A stretch of 64,000 nucleotides of DNA, taken from positions 1-64,000 of the forward strand of contig UQFS01000016.1 of assembly GCA_900540375.1 (NCBI GenBank). Reading direction: 5' to 3'. The DNA comes from an uncultured Prevotella sp. GTDB lineage: Bacteria; Bacteroidota; Bacteroidia; Bacteroidales; Bacteroidaceae. Of the stretch, positions 18,966 to 28,772 are shown in pieces. Numbering within the stretch: position 1 is the stretch's first letter; every line of letters begins with the position of its first letter. Below the pieces are notes generated by a model. It was not told the DNA's origin, searched no databases, and was given only the letters and a program-made list of their open reading frames with translations. A program made the position numbers and the translations under genes.

Positions 18966-19011
18966 ATTTGCTTTATTCTACAAGTGTTTTGTCTTTTTGT
19001 TCGTCTTTCGT

Positions 19012-20787
19012 TTATTCCATCACCACCATGGTCCAGTATTTCAATGAGGGCAGGGTGAAGGTGATATAGTCACCCTGTTGTTGGAATGGCAACTCCTGGG
19101 CGACGCCGCCAAGAGCATCGGGCGAGGCCACCCATACTTTCTTCACATCTTTTGTCTTCACTGCCAAGGGAATGTTGGACAGCGCCTTGGGTTCTGGTTG
19201 TGTGCCATCCATGTCGCGCCAACTCAGAGAATTGGCTTGGGAGAAGTTGAGCAGGCTGATGATCTTCTTTCCGTTTACCTCACGGCATACCGTGGTTACC
19301 GTCTGCAATTTGGGTGGCCACGAGTTGATGGTCACCTCGCTGCTGTTGGCCACTACAGGGATGGAAAGGTCTGTTCCCCGGTCTCTCAGCAGGTTCTCGT
19401 ATGCAGTAAGGAAATCGTAGTAGTGAACAATGGTCTTATCGAGTTGCCCGTCCATTTTCAGGTCGCCGTTGGGGAAGTACTCTCTATGGAGCATGTGGTC
19501 ACCTAATTCCAGATGGCTTGCTCCGATGGCAAACATCACGGCATCAGTGAGCAACACGCCCGGCGTGTTGAACGTTCCTGACTCCTTATTATAATTCATG
19601 TAGGCAGCGAAAACCTGAGCCATTGCCGGAGCGGCAGGATCCGTGTTGGCTTCGCTTTGATTATTACGCATGATAGAGAACAGGTCGGCAAACTGGTCTT
19701 CACCTCCCCACAGCTCGCTGTAGAGGAAGTCTATGTCGCCCGTGGCAGCCATCTGTTTAGCACCGTAGTTGCTGACGGCATTCATCACCAGTCTCTTCGC
19801 AGGATCGGATTTCTTCATTTTAGCAATAAACGAGGCAAATCCCTGGGTGACATTGATCTTACTGCCATAGTAGTCATATTCCGGATCACGGTTTCCCACT
19901 TGGTCGATGTGGAAGCCGTCGAAGTCAAACGTATTATAAACGTCGCAGACCTTCCGGGCGAAATAGTTTTGCCAGGCTGTGTTGCCGGGATTGACGAGCG
20001 TGATATTGCTCTTCCATCCTGATGGCAAGGTAAGCGCGTCGACAGTGCTGTGGCTCTCATCCTTATACATGTACCATTTGGGACTGACACCATCCTGTGC
20101 GGCATCGTCGAGTGCACCGTAGCAGAGGTCATAGAACATGGCCTTCATGCCGTGGGCATGGGCTTGGCTGATATACGCTTTGACGACGCTGGTGTTGACC
20201 TTGCGATTGGCGATATCGGCATAGCTGTCCTCTACCTTACCGTCGCGGAGCACTACGGGCTCGTGGTGCTTGTTTTGCCAGTCATAGAACTGCAGGCCGT
20301 TGATGTGGCAGCGATTAAGCAGCGCTGTCTCCTGGCTGATCACCTCAGACGTCTTCGTGTCGTCGTAGGTTCCCACGAAGCCATAGCGCGGATACCGTGC
20401 CCAGTCGGAAGACACATCAATAGCGATTGTACCGCAGATAGTCTGTTTGCCACTGGCATCAGTAGTGTACACATCAGCGAGGTAGTCAGTGGAGGGCGGT
20501 GTCCATGTCCAACTGGTACCGGTGAGAGACTGTTCCTCTATGACGGTGGCACCTTGACGGTAACGCACCTTGGCACCGTCCGGCAGCGGGCTGCCGGACG
20601 TGAAGAAGACTTTCTCTCCGGGCGCATATCGGGCCTTGTCGGTGGACAATTGCAGGCTGAGATCGGAGATGAGCGTCGTCGCCGGCTGTGTCGGTTGGAT
20701 GGTCGACGGGTCTATGGGAGAATCGTTGTCGCTGCTGCAAGCAGCGCACAGCAGAGGTATAGCTAAAAGCAAAGAGTACATTTTCAT
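19012..20787 (-). CDS. GH66 endo-dextranase (or cycloisomaltooligosaccharide synthase) lipoprotein
   Basis: Cuts alpha-1,6-glucan internally, probably at the cell surface. The protein is 591 aa with a lipoprotein signal (LLLAIPLLCAACSSDND, lipobox CAAC) followed by a Ser/Asp-rich stretch typical of surface export. An N-terminal Ig-like domain (LQLSTDKARYAPGEKVFF) precedes the barrel, with RYGFVGTYDD and HINGLQFYDWQNKHHEP as GH66 hallmarks. Asp295 in FDGFHIDQVG is the likely nucleophile and Glu358 in YSELWGGEDQF the acid/base. A C-terminal beta domain ends the protein. Its place between GH97 and the SusE/F-like binder matches the dextran locus BT3086-BT3091. No cyclisation-specific CBM35 insert is apparent, which favours a plain dextranase. 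Confidence 0.9.
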   Translation of the reverse strand: MKMYSLLLAIPLLCAACSSDNDSPIDPSTIQPTQPATTLISDLSLQLSTDKARYAPGEKVFFTSGSPLPDGAKVRYRQGATVIEEQSLTGTSWTWTPPSTDYLADVYTTDASGKQTICGTIAIDVSSDWARYPRYGFVGTYDDTKTSEVISQETALLNRCHINGLQFYDWQNKHHEPVVLRDGKVEDSYADIANRKVNTSVVKAYISQAHAHGMKAMFYDLCYGALDDAAQDGVSPKWYMYKDESHSTVDALTLPSGWKSNITLVNPGNTAWQNYFARKVCDVYNTFDFDGFHIDQVGNRDPEYDYYGSKINVTQGFASFIAKMKKSDPAKRLVMNAVSNYGAKQMAATGDIDFLYSELWGGEDQFADLFSIMRNNQSEANTDPAAPAMAQVFAAYMNYNKESGTFNTPGVLLTDAVMFAIGASHLELGDHMLHREYFPNGDLKMDGQLDKTIVHYYDFLTAYENLLRDRGTDLSIPVVANSSEVTINSWPPKLQTVTTVCREVNGKKIISLLNFSQANSLSWRDMDGTQPEPKALSNIPLAVKTKDVKKVWVASPDALGGVAQELPFQQQGDYITFTLPSLKYWTMVVME

Positions 20788-20827
20788 GAGTATCGTTTTA
20801 TGTTGTACTGGGATATCTATAAGTATT

Positions 20828-22324
20828 CTATTGTTTGACGATGGAGACCGTCTCGACGAGTTGGTTAAGCGTGATGGTGTAGGTACCCGACTGCGTTATC
20901 TTCCACTTTTGGTCGATGTCGCCTACATTGATGTCGAGATACTGGTTCTTGAGTTCCTCATCGCTTTTATCAATGAAGAGCATCTTTTCGGTCTGTCCGG
21001 TAGGCTCCTTGTCGTTGCCTGCAGCACAGAGGAACCAAGCACCATTCCAGTCATTGCGCTTGTCACAAGTAAACTTCAATTCACCAGCGTTGAGCGTGCC
21101 GGTCCATGTAAAGACATAAGGGCTTTCGGTGGCCTGCAGGGCTGTGGCATTATCAATTGACCAGCCTGCGGGCGTGGCATCGCCAACCATCCAAATGGTG
21201 GTGTAGGGCGTGAACGGTTTCATCAGCATTCGCTCTTGTCCTTTGCGAATATCCACACATATCTTATATGCCTTGCCCGTCTCCTCATCTTTCAAGAACC
21301 ATTTATGGTCTGGGTCACAGCCACTGACAAACTGCATGTGCGTGTCGGTGTAGGGAGCATTGTCAACCGTCGCCTTGTACATATTCTCCCAGCTGCCTTT
21401 GGCTGTGCCGAACTTGAACTCTCCGCCTTTGTCAAACACCCTGCCGGTACGGAAGAGGTATGGGTCAAGGGCATCTGTGCTCATCGTCTCAAAGCCCCAG
21501 TCGGTCATATTGCCCACAAAGTAGAGATGATCGAAAGCCGGACGGTTGCCTTCGGCTTGGGTGAATGTTACATCACCCGTGAGCAGATTGGCCTCCACCT
21601 TATAATAATGGCTCTCTTCTATCTGCCATTTCTCATCAGGCTCGCTGTCTCCGGTGCGTAGTACGGCCCGGTCATCTGTGCCTTTGTTGTAAGAGGGAAG
21701 GAATTGTCCCTTTGTGGTGATGAACTTCAGAGAACCTGTCTTCAGATCACCTTGCCATTCAAATATACCATTGTCAATGCGCTCCATGGCCGTAGCATTG
21801 TCGGCGCTCCAGCCATTGGGTGTAGCATCGCCGATGAGATAGAGTGTCGTGGTGACAGGCTGATAAGGTGTGACAGAGAAAGAGAGAGAGTCGGACAGAG
21901 TGCTCTCCCATCCAGGAGTCTTGGTCAAGACACGTGCTTCGATATCGCATTTCTGCCCGGGCACACCACCGAACTGGTCGAGAACGAGGTCATTGAGATT
22001 TTCCTGGTTCACGCTCCAGGAATAGGTCTGTCCTTCTTGGCAGATGGCTGTATAAGGCTCGGCGAAGTGCGTACCGGCCTTAGCCAGTTGCAGTGTATAG
22101 TAGATGCGGTTGCCTGTGCCGCCGTTGTTACCCGTTGTCCAGTTGAGAGTGAGTGCGTTGGCAGCGTGGTTGATCTCCTGTAAGGCATCGGTGCTTTGCT
22201 CGGCAGTGAGTGTCAGTGGATCCATGCCGAGGTTGTCTTCCTGGTAATCTTGGTCGTTGCAAGCCGTGAAAGACAGTCCGCAGAACAGCCATACCAAAAG
22301 CGAAAATAAATATGTCTTATTCAT
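20828..22324 (-). CDS. SusE/SusF-like surface glycan-binding lipoprotein
   Basis: Binds starch- or dextran-like glycan at the cell surface. The ATG at 22324 gives a 498-aa lipoprotein (LFSLLVWLFCGLSFTACND, lipobox FTAC). An N-terminal SusE-type Ig domain (LTLNWTTGNNGGTGNRIYY) is followed by three beta-sandwich carbohydrate-binding modules. They can be recognised by the repeats LYLIGDATPNGWSADNATAM, LYFVGNMTDWGFE and IWMVGDATPAGWSIDNATAL, each with an LKF(T) strand after a Gly turn. The first and third modules are close copies. It is co-transcribed with the SusD gene 39 nt upstream. Confidence 0.88.
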   Translation of the reverse strand: MNKTYLFSLLVWLFCGLSFTACNDQDYQEDNLGMDPLTLTAEQSTDALQEINHAANALTLNWTTGNNGGTGNRIYYTLQLAKAGTHFAEPYTAICQEGQTYSWSVNQENLNDLVLDQFGGVPGQKCDIEARVLTKTPGWESTLSDSLSFSVTPYQPVTTTLYLIGDATPNGWSADNATAMERIDNGIFEWQGDLKTGSLKFITTKGQFLPSYNKGTDDRAVLRTGDSEPDEKWQIEESHYYKVEANLLTGDVTFTQAEGNRPAFDHLYFVGNMTDWGFETMSTDALDPYLFRTGRVFDKGGEFKFGTAKGSWENMYKATVDNAPYTDTHMQFVSGCDPDHKWFLKDEETGKAYKICVDIRKGQERMLMKPFTPYTTIWMVGDATPAGWSIDNATALQATESPYVFTWTGTLNAGELKFTCDKRNDWNGAWFLCAAGNDKEPTGQTEKMLFIDKSDEELKNQYLDINVGDIDQKWKITQSGTYTITLNQLVETVSIVKQ

Positions 22325-22363
22325 ACTACTTAGCATATTATTGATTAGAAAACAATGTGTGGC

Positions 22364-23854
22364 TTAATAGCCGGGGTTCTGTGTGATGAGAGGATTGGCG
22401 TCTATCTCTGTTTGAGGTATAGGGAAGAGCAGCCGTTCCTTGTTGACATTGTTTTTACCAATGGATTTCAGGAACTTGATGGCATAGTTGCCATGGTCGA
22501 TTCGAACCATGTCGAACCACCGATGTCCTTCGAACGCAAACTCCATACGCCGCTCATGAATGATTTTCTCCCGCATTTCATCCTGGGTCAGTCCCGTTAC
22601 GGCGTCTAAGCCAGCCCGCTTACGGACGATATTGAGCGGAACCTCTGCCGCGGTGGTCTGCCCCATTTCGTTAAGAGCCTCAGCTTTCATGAGCAAGATA
22701 TCAGCATAACGATAGACGACAAAGTTAGCGGGTGAGGTATTGTACTCGGGTGAGACGCTCTTGGAAACGAGGAACTTGCGGACGTTGTAACCTGTGATGG
22801 AGTAAGAGCTCTTGTAAGCATGCCCATCATAATCAGGGCAACCTTGGTAGAATACCGTCAGGTCCTTGCGCTTGTCGCCCGGCTCCCATTGGCTCATGAA
22901 TTCTTTGGTAGGCTGGTTCCAGCCCCATCCGCCGGCAACGAAATCAGAGTTACGCGGTCCCATAAAGGTGGAGAGCCAGCTCGACTGCGGATTGTTGCCC
23001 CAGAAATCATAATTGGTGTCACCACTGTACTGTACCTCGAAGATGGACTCCGGTCCATTGTTGATAGTCGCATCAAAGTTATCCTCGAATTTGCACTTGC
23101 CGAGGTCATAGCCTAAAGCAGTAACAGAATCACAAAGATTGACCACATGCTGATAGTCAGCCTTGTTGTCCGGCGCAAGTGTGAGATACATGTCGGCCAG
23201 CATTGTCAGGGCAGCATCTTGTGTGGCACGGCCCAAATCCTGGCTGCTATAATCCTTCTTTGCAGGCAGCAGATCGATGGCTTTGCGGCAGTCAGAGGCG
23301 ATCTGGCTATACACCTCTTCCTTGGAAGCACGGGCAATCGCTGTCGGCTGACCGGGCGTGAAAGGCTTCAGGCGAAGGGGTACACCACCATAGAGACGGA
23401 CTAATACATAATAATAATGTGCACGGAGGAAGTAGGCCTCACCGAGTGAGCGTTTCTGGATATTGTCATTGGCTTTGCCTTCCAAGTCGTTGATGAGAAT
23501 ATTGCATTGCCCAATGCCTACCCAAGGAGAGCGCCACATATACAGGGCCATACCATTGTCACTCAACGTAGTGAAGTTAGCAGCTTGCACAGTCTCCAAA
23601 CCGTCTGTACCACCGCCGGCACCTACGATGCTGTTGCCGGCCACGATGTCGAGCGTCCATATACGTTGGTTGTACATGTTTGACGATTGCAGGGTACGAT
23701 AGCAACCATTTGCCATGGCTACTGCCACCGAGTCAGTAACGTCTACTTCGGGGTCAACAGTGTTCTTGGGGGGGGTGTCGAGGAAGTTATCACCGCAGGA
23801 AACTAAGGCAAGCGAAGCCAGGGCGATGGCACAATAATGATATATCTTATTCAT
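22364..23854 (-). CDS. SusD-family glycan-binding lipoprotein of the alpha-glucan locus
   Basis: Partner of the adjacent SusC in capturing malto/isomalto-type oligosaccharides. The 496-aa protein has signal YCAIALASLALVSCGDNF (lipobox LVSC). Family motifs are GEAYFLRAHYYYVLVRLYGG, YRYADILLMKAEALNEMG and RRMEFAFEGHRWFDMVRID. It begins 8 nt after the SusC stop, so translation is probably coupled. Confidence 0.93.
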   Translation of the reverse strand: MNKIYHYCAIALASLALVSCGDNFLDTPPKNTVDPEVDVTDSVAVAMANGCYRTLQSSNMYNQRIWTLDIVAGNSIVGAGGGTDGLETVQAANFTTLSDNGMALYMWRSPWVGIGQCNILINDLEGKANDNIQKRSLGEAYFLRAHYYYVLVRLYGGVPLRLKPFTPGQPTAIARASKEEVYSQIASDCRKAIDLLPAKKDYSSQDLGRATQDAALTMLADMYLTLAPDNKADYQHVVNLCDSVTALGYDLGKCKFEDNFDATINNGPESIFEVQYSGDTNYDFWGNNPQSSWLSTFMGPRNSDFVAGGWGWNQPTKEFMSQWEPGDKRKDLTVFYQGCPDYDGHAYKSSYSITGYNVRKFLVSKSVSPEYNTSPANFVVYRYADILLMKAEALNEMGQTTAAEVPLNIVRKRAGLDAVTGLTQDEMREKIIHERRMEFAFEGHRWFDMVRIDHGNYAIKFLKSIGKNNVNKERLLFPIPQTEIDANPLITQNPGY

Positions 23855-23862
23855 AGCGGCAA

Positions 23863-26800
23863 TCAGAAATTGAGGTTGATACCAAAGTTGAAAGTACGTG
23901 AGATGGGATAGTTGCTAAGGTCTATGCCATTGACACCCACCTCCGGGTCGAAACCTGAGTAACCAGTGATGGTGGCAACATTCTCACAGGAGAAGATGAG
24001 GCGTGCTGAAGACAGAGACAGCGCGCGAAGCCATGTGGCAGGCAGGGTATAGGAAAGGGAAATGTTTTTCAAGCGCAAGTAAGAGCCGCTTTCTACATAA
24101 CGGTCAGAAACGCGGTTGTTGCCATTAGGGTCTCCGTAGACAGCCCGGGGCATAGAGGTACTGGTACCTTCTCCGTGCCAGCGTCCGAGTACATCGGTGA
24201 GCTGGTTGTAGGCAGCGGACATTCCCATGAGGTCGATGTTGTTGGCATTGAAGATCTTATTGCCAGCCACACCTTGAAGATACACGCTCAACTCCAAGCC
24301 CTTCCAGGAAACCATATTGTTGATAGAGAAGAGGTGAGCCGGATTAGGATTGCCGATGACTGTGCGATCCTTTTCATTGATGACGCCGTCATTGTTGAGG
24401 TCACGGAAGCGTATGTCGCCAGGTTCCGCACCCGTCTGCACGGCATGCTCCTCTACCTCTTTCTGGTTCTGGAAGATTCCGTCTGTAACATAACCATAGA
24501 ACACGTTGATGGGATACCCTTTTGCCAACATAGTGACATACGAGTTGTTGATCTGATTGATGTAGTAGGGTACGCTGCTGTTGAGATTGTCGATCTTATT
24601 GCGGTTGTAAGTATAGGAAACACTTGTCTCCCATCCCGGATGAGCCTGACTTTCCTTGAAGTTGATGGTATGGAGGGAGACCTCGATACCCTTGTTCGTC
24701 ACCTTGCCGGCATTGGTGTATGTCGTGCTGGTGTCCTCAAAACCGGAAGTAATAGGTATGGAGGCTTTGACAAGCATATCAGAAGTTTTCTTCAAATAAG
24801 CATCGACGGTGAGCATAACACGTGAGTCGAAGAGGGCGGCATCGAAACCGATGTTGGTCTGTGTCACGGTCTCCCAGTGAATATCAGGATTGGACAATGT
24901 GGTGGAGATGAGAGCTGTTTGCTCCACGCCGTCAGTGCCGAAAGGATATACGCTGGTATTGTATGTAGCTAAATAGCCATAGTTGCCCACACTGGCCTGA
25001 CTACCCGTCTGGCCGTAGCCGGCACGTATCTTAAGGTCAGAAAGGACAGGCTTGGGCTTGTACCATTTTTCTTCGGTAAGACGCCAGGCCAAAGATACCG
25101 AGGGGAAGGTGCCCCAACGGTGGCTGCGTCCGAAACGGCTTGAACCGTCACGGCGTATGGTAGCTGTAACTAAATAGCGATTCATGTAGTCATAGTTGAC
25201 ACGCGCCATATAGGAGAAGAGGGACCATTCTGTGGTGTTGCCGCCCATTGACTCCATCTTCTGGCCATTATCCATCTCGTGCACATTCTCAAACGAGAAA
25301 ATGTTTTTTTGTGCATTGAGATAGTTATAGTTGTTCCATTGAGCTGACGTACCGGCCATAACATTCAGATGATGCTTCCCCAAAAAAGTATGATCGAAGG
25401 TGAAGTAGTTGTCCCACAGATATGTAAACGACTTGTTGTTGCTCTGGTAGCGGGAAGCCTGAACAACGGGCGTGGGCTTCCAATTGTAGGCAGGAGTGAA
25501 GTTGTCATAATCCCAGAATTTTGCATCAAGTCCGAATGTGGTCTTGAACTTCAGCCATGATGTCAGTGAGGCTTCACCAGAGATGTTGCCCAACAGATTG
25601 TATCCCTTAGTTTTGTGGATATCGGTCACCGTGGGACCAACAGGGTTACGTGTAGAACCGTACCACAGGGAGTTACCCTCCGGGCCAGACCAATTGCCGC
25701 CGTCGTCTTTAACTGGCAATACAGGCAGTGCACGATAAGTGGATCCAAGGTCATAACTTCCTTGCTCTTTCAGATCGGCACTCATCGAGAGGTTGGTGCT
25801 GACCTTCAGCCAGTCGAGTACTTGTGCGTCCAGATTGTCTTGGAAAGTATAGCGTCGGTAGTTAACGCTGCGTACTGTTCCTGTTTGTTTCTGGAAACCT
25901 CCGGAAACATAGTAGTTGATCTTGTCAGAACCACCGGAGTAGCTGAGAGTATAGTTTTGGAGATATCCGGTACGGAACATCTCATCAACCCAGTTCGTAC
26001 CCTCACCGAGTGATACGGGGTTAGTCCAAAGAGGGTTGGCGGCATTGCCGGAGTTGGTCATCATATCGTTGCTGAGAGATGCATATTCTGCAGCGTTGAG
26101 CAGGTGAGGCTTCTTTGTAGCGTGCTGGGCAGAGAGATTCATGTTCAGTATCAGGTGTCCGCGACCGTCTTTACCCTTCATCGTAGTAATGAGAATGACG
26201 CCGTTGGCACCGCGTGAACCGTAGATGGCCGTAGCGGAAGCATCCTTGAGAACATCGATGCGCTCTATGTCTGCCATGTTGAGATTGTTAAGCCCTAAAT
26301 CAGTAGGGACTCCATCAATGACAACGAGCGGGTCGCAGTTGTTAATAGAACCCAAACCACGGATTTTAATGGACACGTTATCACCTGGCTTACCGGCATC
26401 AATGACTTGCAGGCCTGACACCTTTCCCTGAAGGGCCTGCCCAAGGTTAGCTACGGGCTGGTCTTTTAAGTCTTTGTTGGCTAAGGAACCGACAGCTCCG
26501 GTGAGGTCGCGCTTGCGCATGGTACCATAACCAACCACCACGACTTCGCTGAGTTGTTGGTTGTCCTCCACAAGTACAATGTTAACATTGTTCTTGCCAT
26601 TCAAGGGTACATCCTTTTCTTTGTACCCCATATAAGTAAATGACAGTGTACTGTTGGCGGGTACCGAAAGGGTAAACGCGCCATTGAGATCCGTTACGGT
26701 GGCATTCTTCGTACCTTTCTGTACCACGCTTGCCCCAATGATGGTCTCGCCACTTGCGTCCTTGACGACTCCATGTACTTGTATGTTCTGCGCTGTGATG

Positions 26801-26865
26801 TCGAGAGACAACATCGCGGCAAACAGGCCAAGCACGACTCTTTTGTGAATTGTCATTTTGTGCAT
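23863..26865 (-). CDS. SusC-family TonB-dependent transporter of the alpha-glucan locus
   Basis: Outer-membrane importer of the oligosaccharides released by the surface dextranase. The protein is 1000 aa, the short form without an STN domain. A signal peptide ending DITAQ is followed by a carboxypeptidase-like domain (VHGVVKDASGETIIGASVV), plug motifs (LSEVVVVGYGTMRKRDLTG, IDVLKDASATAIYGSRGANG) and a barrel ending FNFGINLNF. In-frame ATGs at 26865 and 26856 are both possible. It is first in a five-gene operon (susC, susD, binder, GH66, GH97). A -7 box lies 47 nt upstream. Confidence 0.94.
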   Translation of the reverse strand: MHKMTIHKRVVLGLFAAMLSLDITAQNIQVHGVVKDASGETIIGASVVQKGTKNATVTDLNGAFTLSVPANSTLSFTYMGYKEKDVPLNGKNNVNIVLVEDNQQLSEVVVVGYGTMRKRDLTGAVGSLANKDLKDQPVANLGQALQGKVSGLQVIDAGKPGDNVSIKIRGLGSINNCDPLVVIDGVPTDLGLNNLNMADIERIDVLKDASATAIYGSRGANGVILITTMKGKDGRGHLILNMNLSAQHATKKPHLLNAAEYASLSNDMMTNSGNAANPLWTNPVSLGEGTNWVDEMFRTGYLQNYTLSYSGGSDKINYYVSGGFQKQTGTVRSVNYRRYTFQDNLDAQVLDWLKVSTNLSMSADLKEQGSYDLGSTYRALPVLPVKDDGGNWSGPEGNSLWYGSTRNPVGPTVTDIHKTKGYNLLGNISGEASLTSWLKFKTTFGLDAKFWDYDNFTPAYNWKPTPVVQASRYQSNNKSFTYLWDNYFTFDHTFLGKHHLNVMAGTSAQWNNYNYLNAQKNIFSFENVHEMDNGQKMESMGGNTTEWSLFSYMARVNYDYMNRYLVTATIRRDGSSRFGRSHRWGTFPSVSLAWRLTEEKWYKPKPVLSDLKIRAGYGQTGSQASVGNYGYLATYNTSVYPFGTDGVEQTALISTTLSNPDIHWETVTQTNIGFDAALFDSRVMLTVDAYLKKTSDMLVKASIPITSGFEDTSTTYTNAGKVTNKGIEVSLHTINFKESQAHPGWETSVSYTYNRNKIDNLNSSVPYYINQINNSYVTMLAKGYPINVFYGYVTDGIFQNQKEVEEHAVQTGAEPGDIRFRDLNNDGVINEKDRTVIGNPNPAHLFSINNMVSWKGLELSVYLQGVAGNKIFNANNIDLMGMSAAYNQLTDVLGRWHGEGTSTSMPRAVYGDPNGNNRVSDRYVESGSYLRLKNISLSYTLPATWLRALSLSSARLIFSCENVATITGYSGFDPEVGVNGIDLSNYPISRTFNFGINLNF

Positions 26866-26912
26866 ATAGAATTAGGTTTTTATGAAAATTAATCTTTGTA
26901 AGATTTCGATTG

Positions 26913-26920
26913 CAAAGTTA
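26913..26920 (-). promoter_or_regulatory. -7 promoter box of the alpha-glucan operon
   Basis: TAACTTTG on the minus strand fits TAnnTTTG and lies 47 nt before the SusC start. No good -33 TTTG is present at 19-21 nt, as expected for a promoter that needs an activator. Confidence 0.5.
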
Positions 26921-27054
26921 GCCGTTATTAGCACAAGATGTAATGACAAGTAAGGGAGAAGTAGATTAATTTAAAATGTTAATATACATAATACACTAAT
27001 AATGAGTGATATAGAAATATAATAAAAGATAGGAAAAGTAGAATATTATAAGAA

Positions 27055-27078
27055 TAAAAAACGCCTAATATAGGCGTT
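27055..27078 (-). terminator. Intrinsic terminator of the SusR-like regulator gene
   Basis: On the minus strand AACGCCT (27078-27072) pairs with AGGCGTT (27066-27060), a 5-nt loop separates them and a run of T follows. It begins 16 nt past the regulator stop. Confidence 0.8.
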
Positions 27079-27094
27079 AGACAGGTAAAAACCG

Positions 27095-28768
27095 TTACTT
27101 AATGACCGTTCCGATCTTCATGACATCCTCTTCAAACGATTCCTTATTGATGGCCCAGTTTTTCACACGTGAACGATAGTTGTAGATGGTTTGTGGAGAA
27201 TAGAAAAGCACGGAGGCGATCTCGCTACTCTCTTTTACACCGAGCCTGATGAGTGCGTAAATACGCTGCTCGGAAGTAAGAGAGTGATTGTCGGAAGCCA
27301 CGATACTGTGTGCAGGATCAAGCAATGCGTTGAGCTCAGTAGTGAAAGTCGGATAGAGATCAAGGAACGCCTTGTCGAACCGGTTTCGGAATACCTCTGC
27401 CTCCTCTTCTGACAGCCTTGACGAAGAGACGGCGCTAAGCAATTCATTGACTTGATTGGCCTTGATCTTGCGTCGCACAAAGGTCTGATAATGGGCGAGT
27501 CGGTCAATAAACTTAGCGCAAAGGTCTATATATAATTTTGCCAGTCGCTCCCGTTTGCGGTTGGTATCAACAAGCATCGTGTTTGCTTTGGCAAGTCTGG
27601 AGTTGAGTTCAGTAAGTTTGAAATTGAGTTCCGTAAGTTTAGAGTTGCTTTGCGAAAGCTGATGACGACGGTTGGTGAGCAACTTGTTCTGCCGGAAGAT
27701 GTAAAGGATAGCCATCAGAGAGCCAAAGACCAAAAGCGAGATGATGACAATAGCCCACTTCAATGTATTATTACGGTTCATCATCTGCTGTTCATAGGAC
27801 GCCACAATGGTCGGCATTTTCTGTGATATTTCCAAGATACGCAGTCGTGCGTTGAAGAATTTGGCATCCTCCATGGCAATGTTGATATATCTGTCTGCCC
27901 TTTCAATGTTGTCATTGTCTTCCCGAAAGAGATATGTGGCCAAATCTTGAAGCGCCAAGTTTTCACGCGTACAGCAGATGGCATCGCTGATGGCAGCCTC
28001 TATAAGGTATTGCTCATATCTTTCTTGATCACCATGGGCACTGTAGTTATTGGCGATAGCAAAAGATGCCATCGCATAGTACCTGGAGTGTTTGGAGAGC
28101 CTCCGGATGGTACGGAAATAGTAATAGAGGGCTTTTTTATCGTTGCGCTCTACGTAGATATAGTATTCACCATGATAATAATCCCAAAAGGGCATCGAAG
28201 GCTCCAGAAAAGGCATAGCTTGCTTGAGAAATTCTCTTGCCCGTGCAGCGTAGATAGGCGAGAATCGGTCGTCGCTGCAATAATTTGCCCAATTGGAGTA
28301 AAGAATGAAGTAAGTAAGATAATATTGTAGTTTGAGATCTTTCCCCGAACCTTCTATGTTGATATTGTCAAGCACCTCGATCGCTTCACTATAAAGGCCG
28401 CCAATGGCATAGAGTTGTGCCTGCCTGAGAAGATTGAGTTTAATATAATGATCCTTATGGAGTTTTTGAGATAGAAAGAGGGCTATGTCGACATAATAGC
28501 GTGCAGAGTCGAATTTGAATACATAATATTCGTCAAAGAGCTGGTCATAGAGACGGAGTTGTTGTTCACTGTCCGGTTGCGCTTTGAGTTGAGCTTTGAG
28601 GTAGTTGATATGCTGGAGCTTGTGTTGAGTATAGACAGGACGCTGGTCGAGGACTTCATCAAGCCGTTGCAGATTGCGCTGGTTCGCAGCCTGAATAGTC
28701 ACCGAAGCGAGTGTCGGCAGCACAAAAGCCACCAGCACTCGCATCAGAGTATAACGGAATAAGCACAT
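27095..28768 (-). CDS. SusR-like membrane-spanning transcriptional regulator (DUF6377 type)
   Basis: Probably senses isomaltose-like sugars in the periplasm and activates the adjacent SusC operon. I start at ATG 28768 (CLFRYTLMRVLVAFVLPTLA as export signal), giving 557 aa; ATG 28744 is also possible. The upstream extension to 28912 overlaps the S41 gene and is rejected. The N-terminal half has TPR-like helices and the DUF6377-type opening LDEVLDQRPVYTQHKLQHI with YDQLFDEYYVFKFDSARYY. One membrane helix (WAIVIISLLVFGSLMAILYI) is followed by a coiled coil with repeated LTELNFKLTELNSRL, and a C-terminal helix-turn-helix (SEIASVLFYSPQTIYNYRSR). This is the SusR layout. The gene follows the S41 protease stop by only 4 nt, so it may share its transcript. 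Confidence 0.82.
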   Translation of the reverse strand: MCLFRYTLMRVLVAFVLPTLASVTIQAANQRNLQRLDEVLDQRPVYTQHKLQHINYLKAQLKAQPDSEQQLRLYDQLFDEYYVFKFDSARYYVDIALFLSQKLHKDHYIKLNLLRQAQLYAIGGLYSEAIEVLDNINIEGSGKDLKLQYYLTYFILYSNWANYCSDDRFSPIYAARAREFLKQAMPFLEPSMPFWDYYHGEYYIYVERNDKKALYYYFRTIRRLSKHSRYYAMASFAIANNYSAHGDQERYEQYLIEAAISDAICCTRENLALQDLATYLFREDNDNIERADRYINIAMEDAKFFNARLRILEISQKMPTIVASYEQQMMNRNNTLKWAIVIISLLVFGSLMAILYIFRQNKLLTNRRHQLSQSNSKLTELNFKLTELNSRLAKANTMLVDTNRKRERLAKLYIDLCAKFIDRLAHYQTFVRRKIKANQVNELLSAVSSSRLSEEEAEVFRNRFDKAFLDLYPTFTTELNALLDPAHSIVASDNHSLTSEQRIYALIRLGVKESSEIASVLFYSPQTIYNYRSRVKNWAINKESFEEDVMKIGTVIK

Positions 28769-28772
28769 CTCT

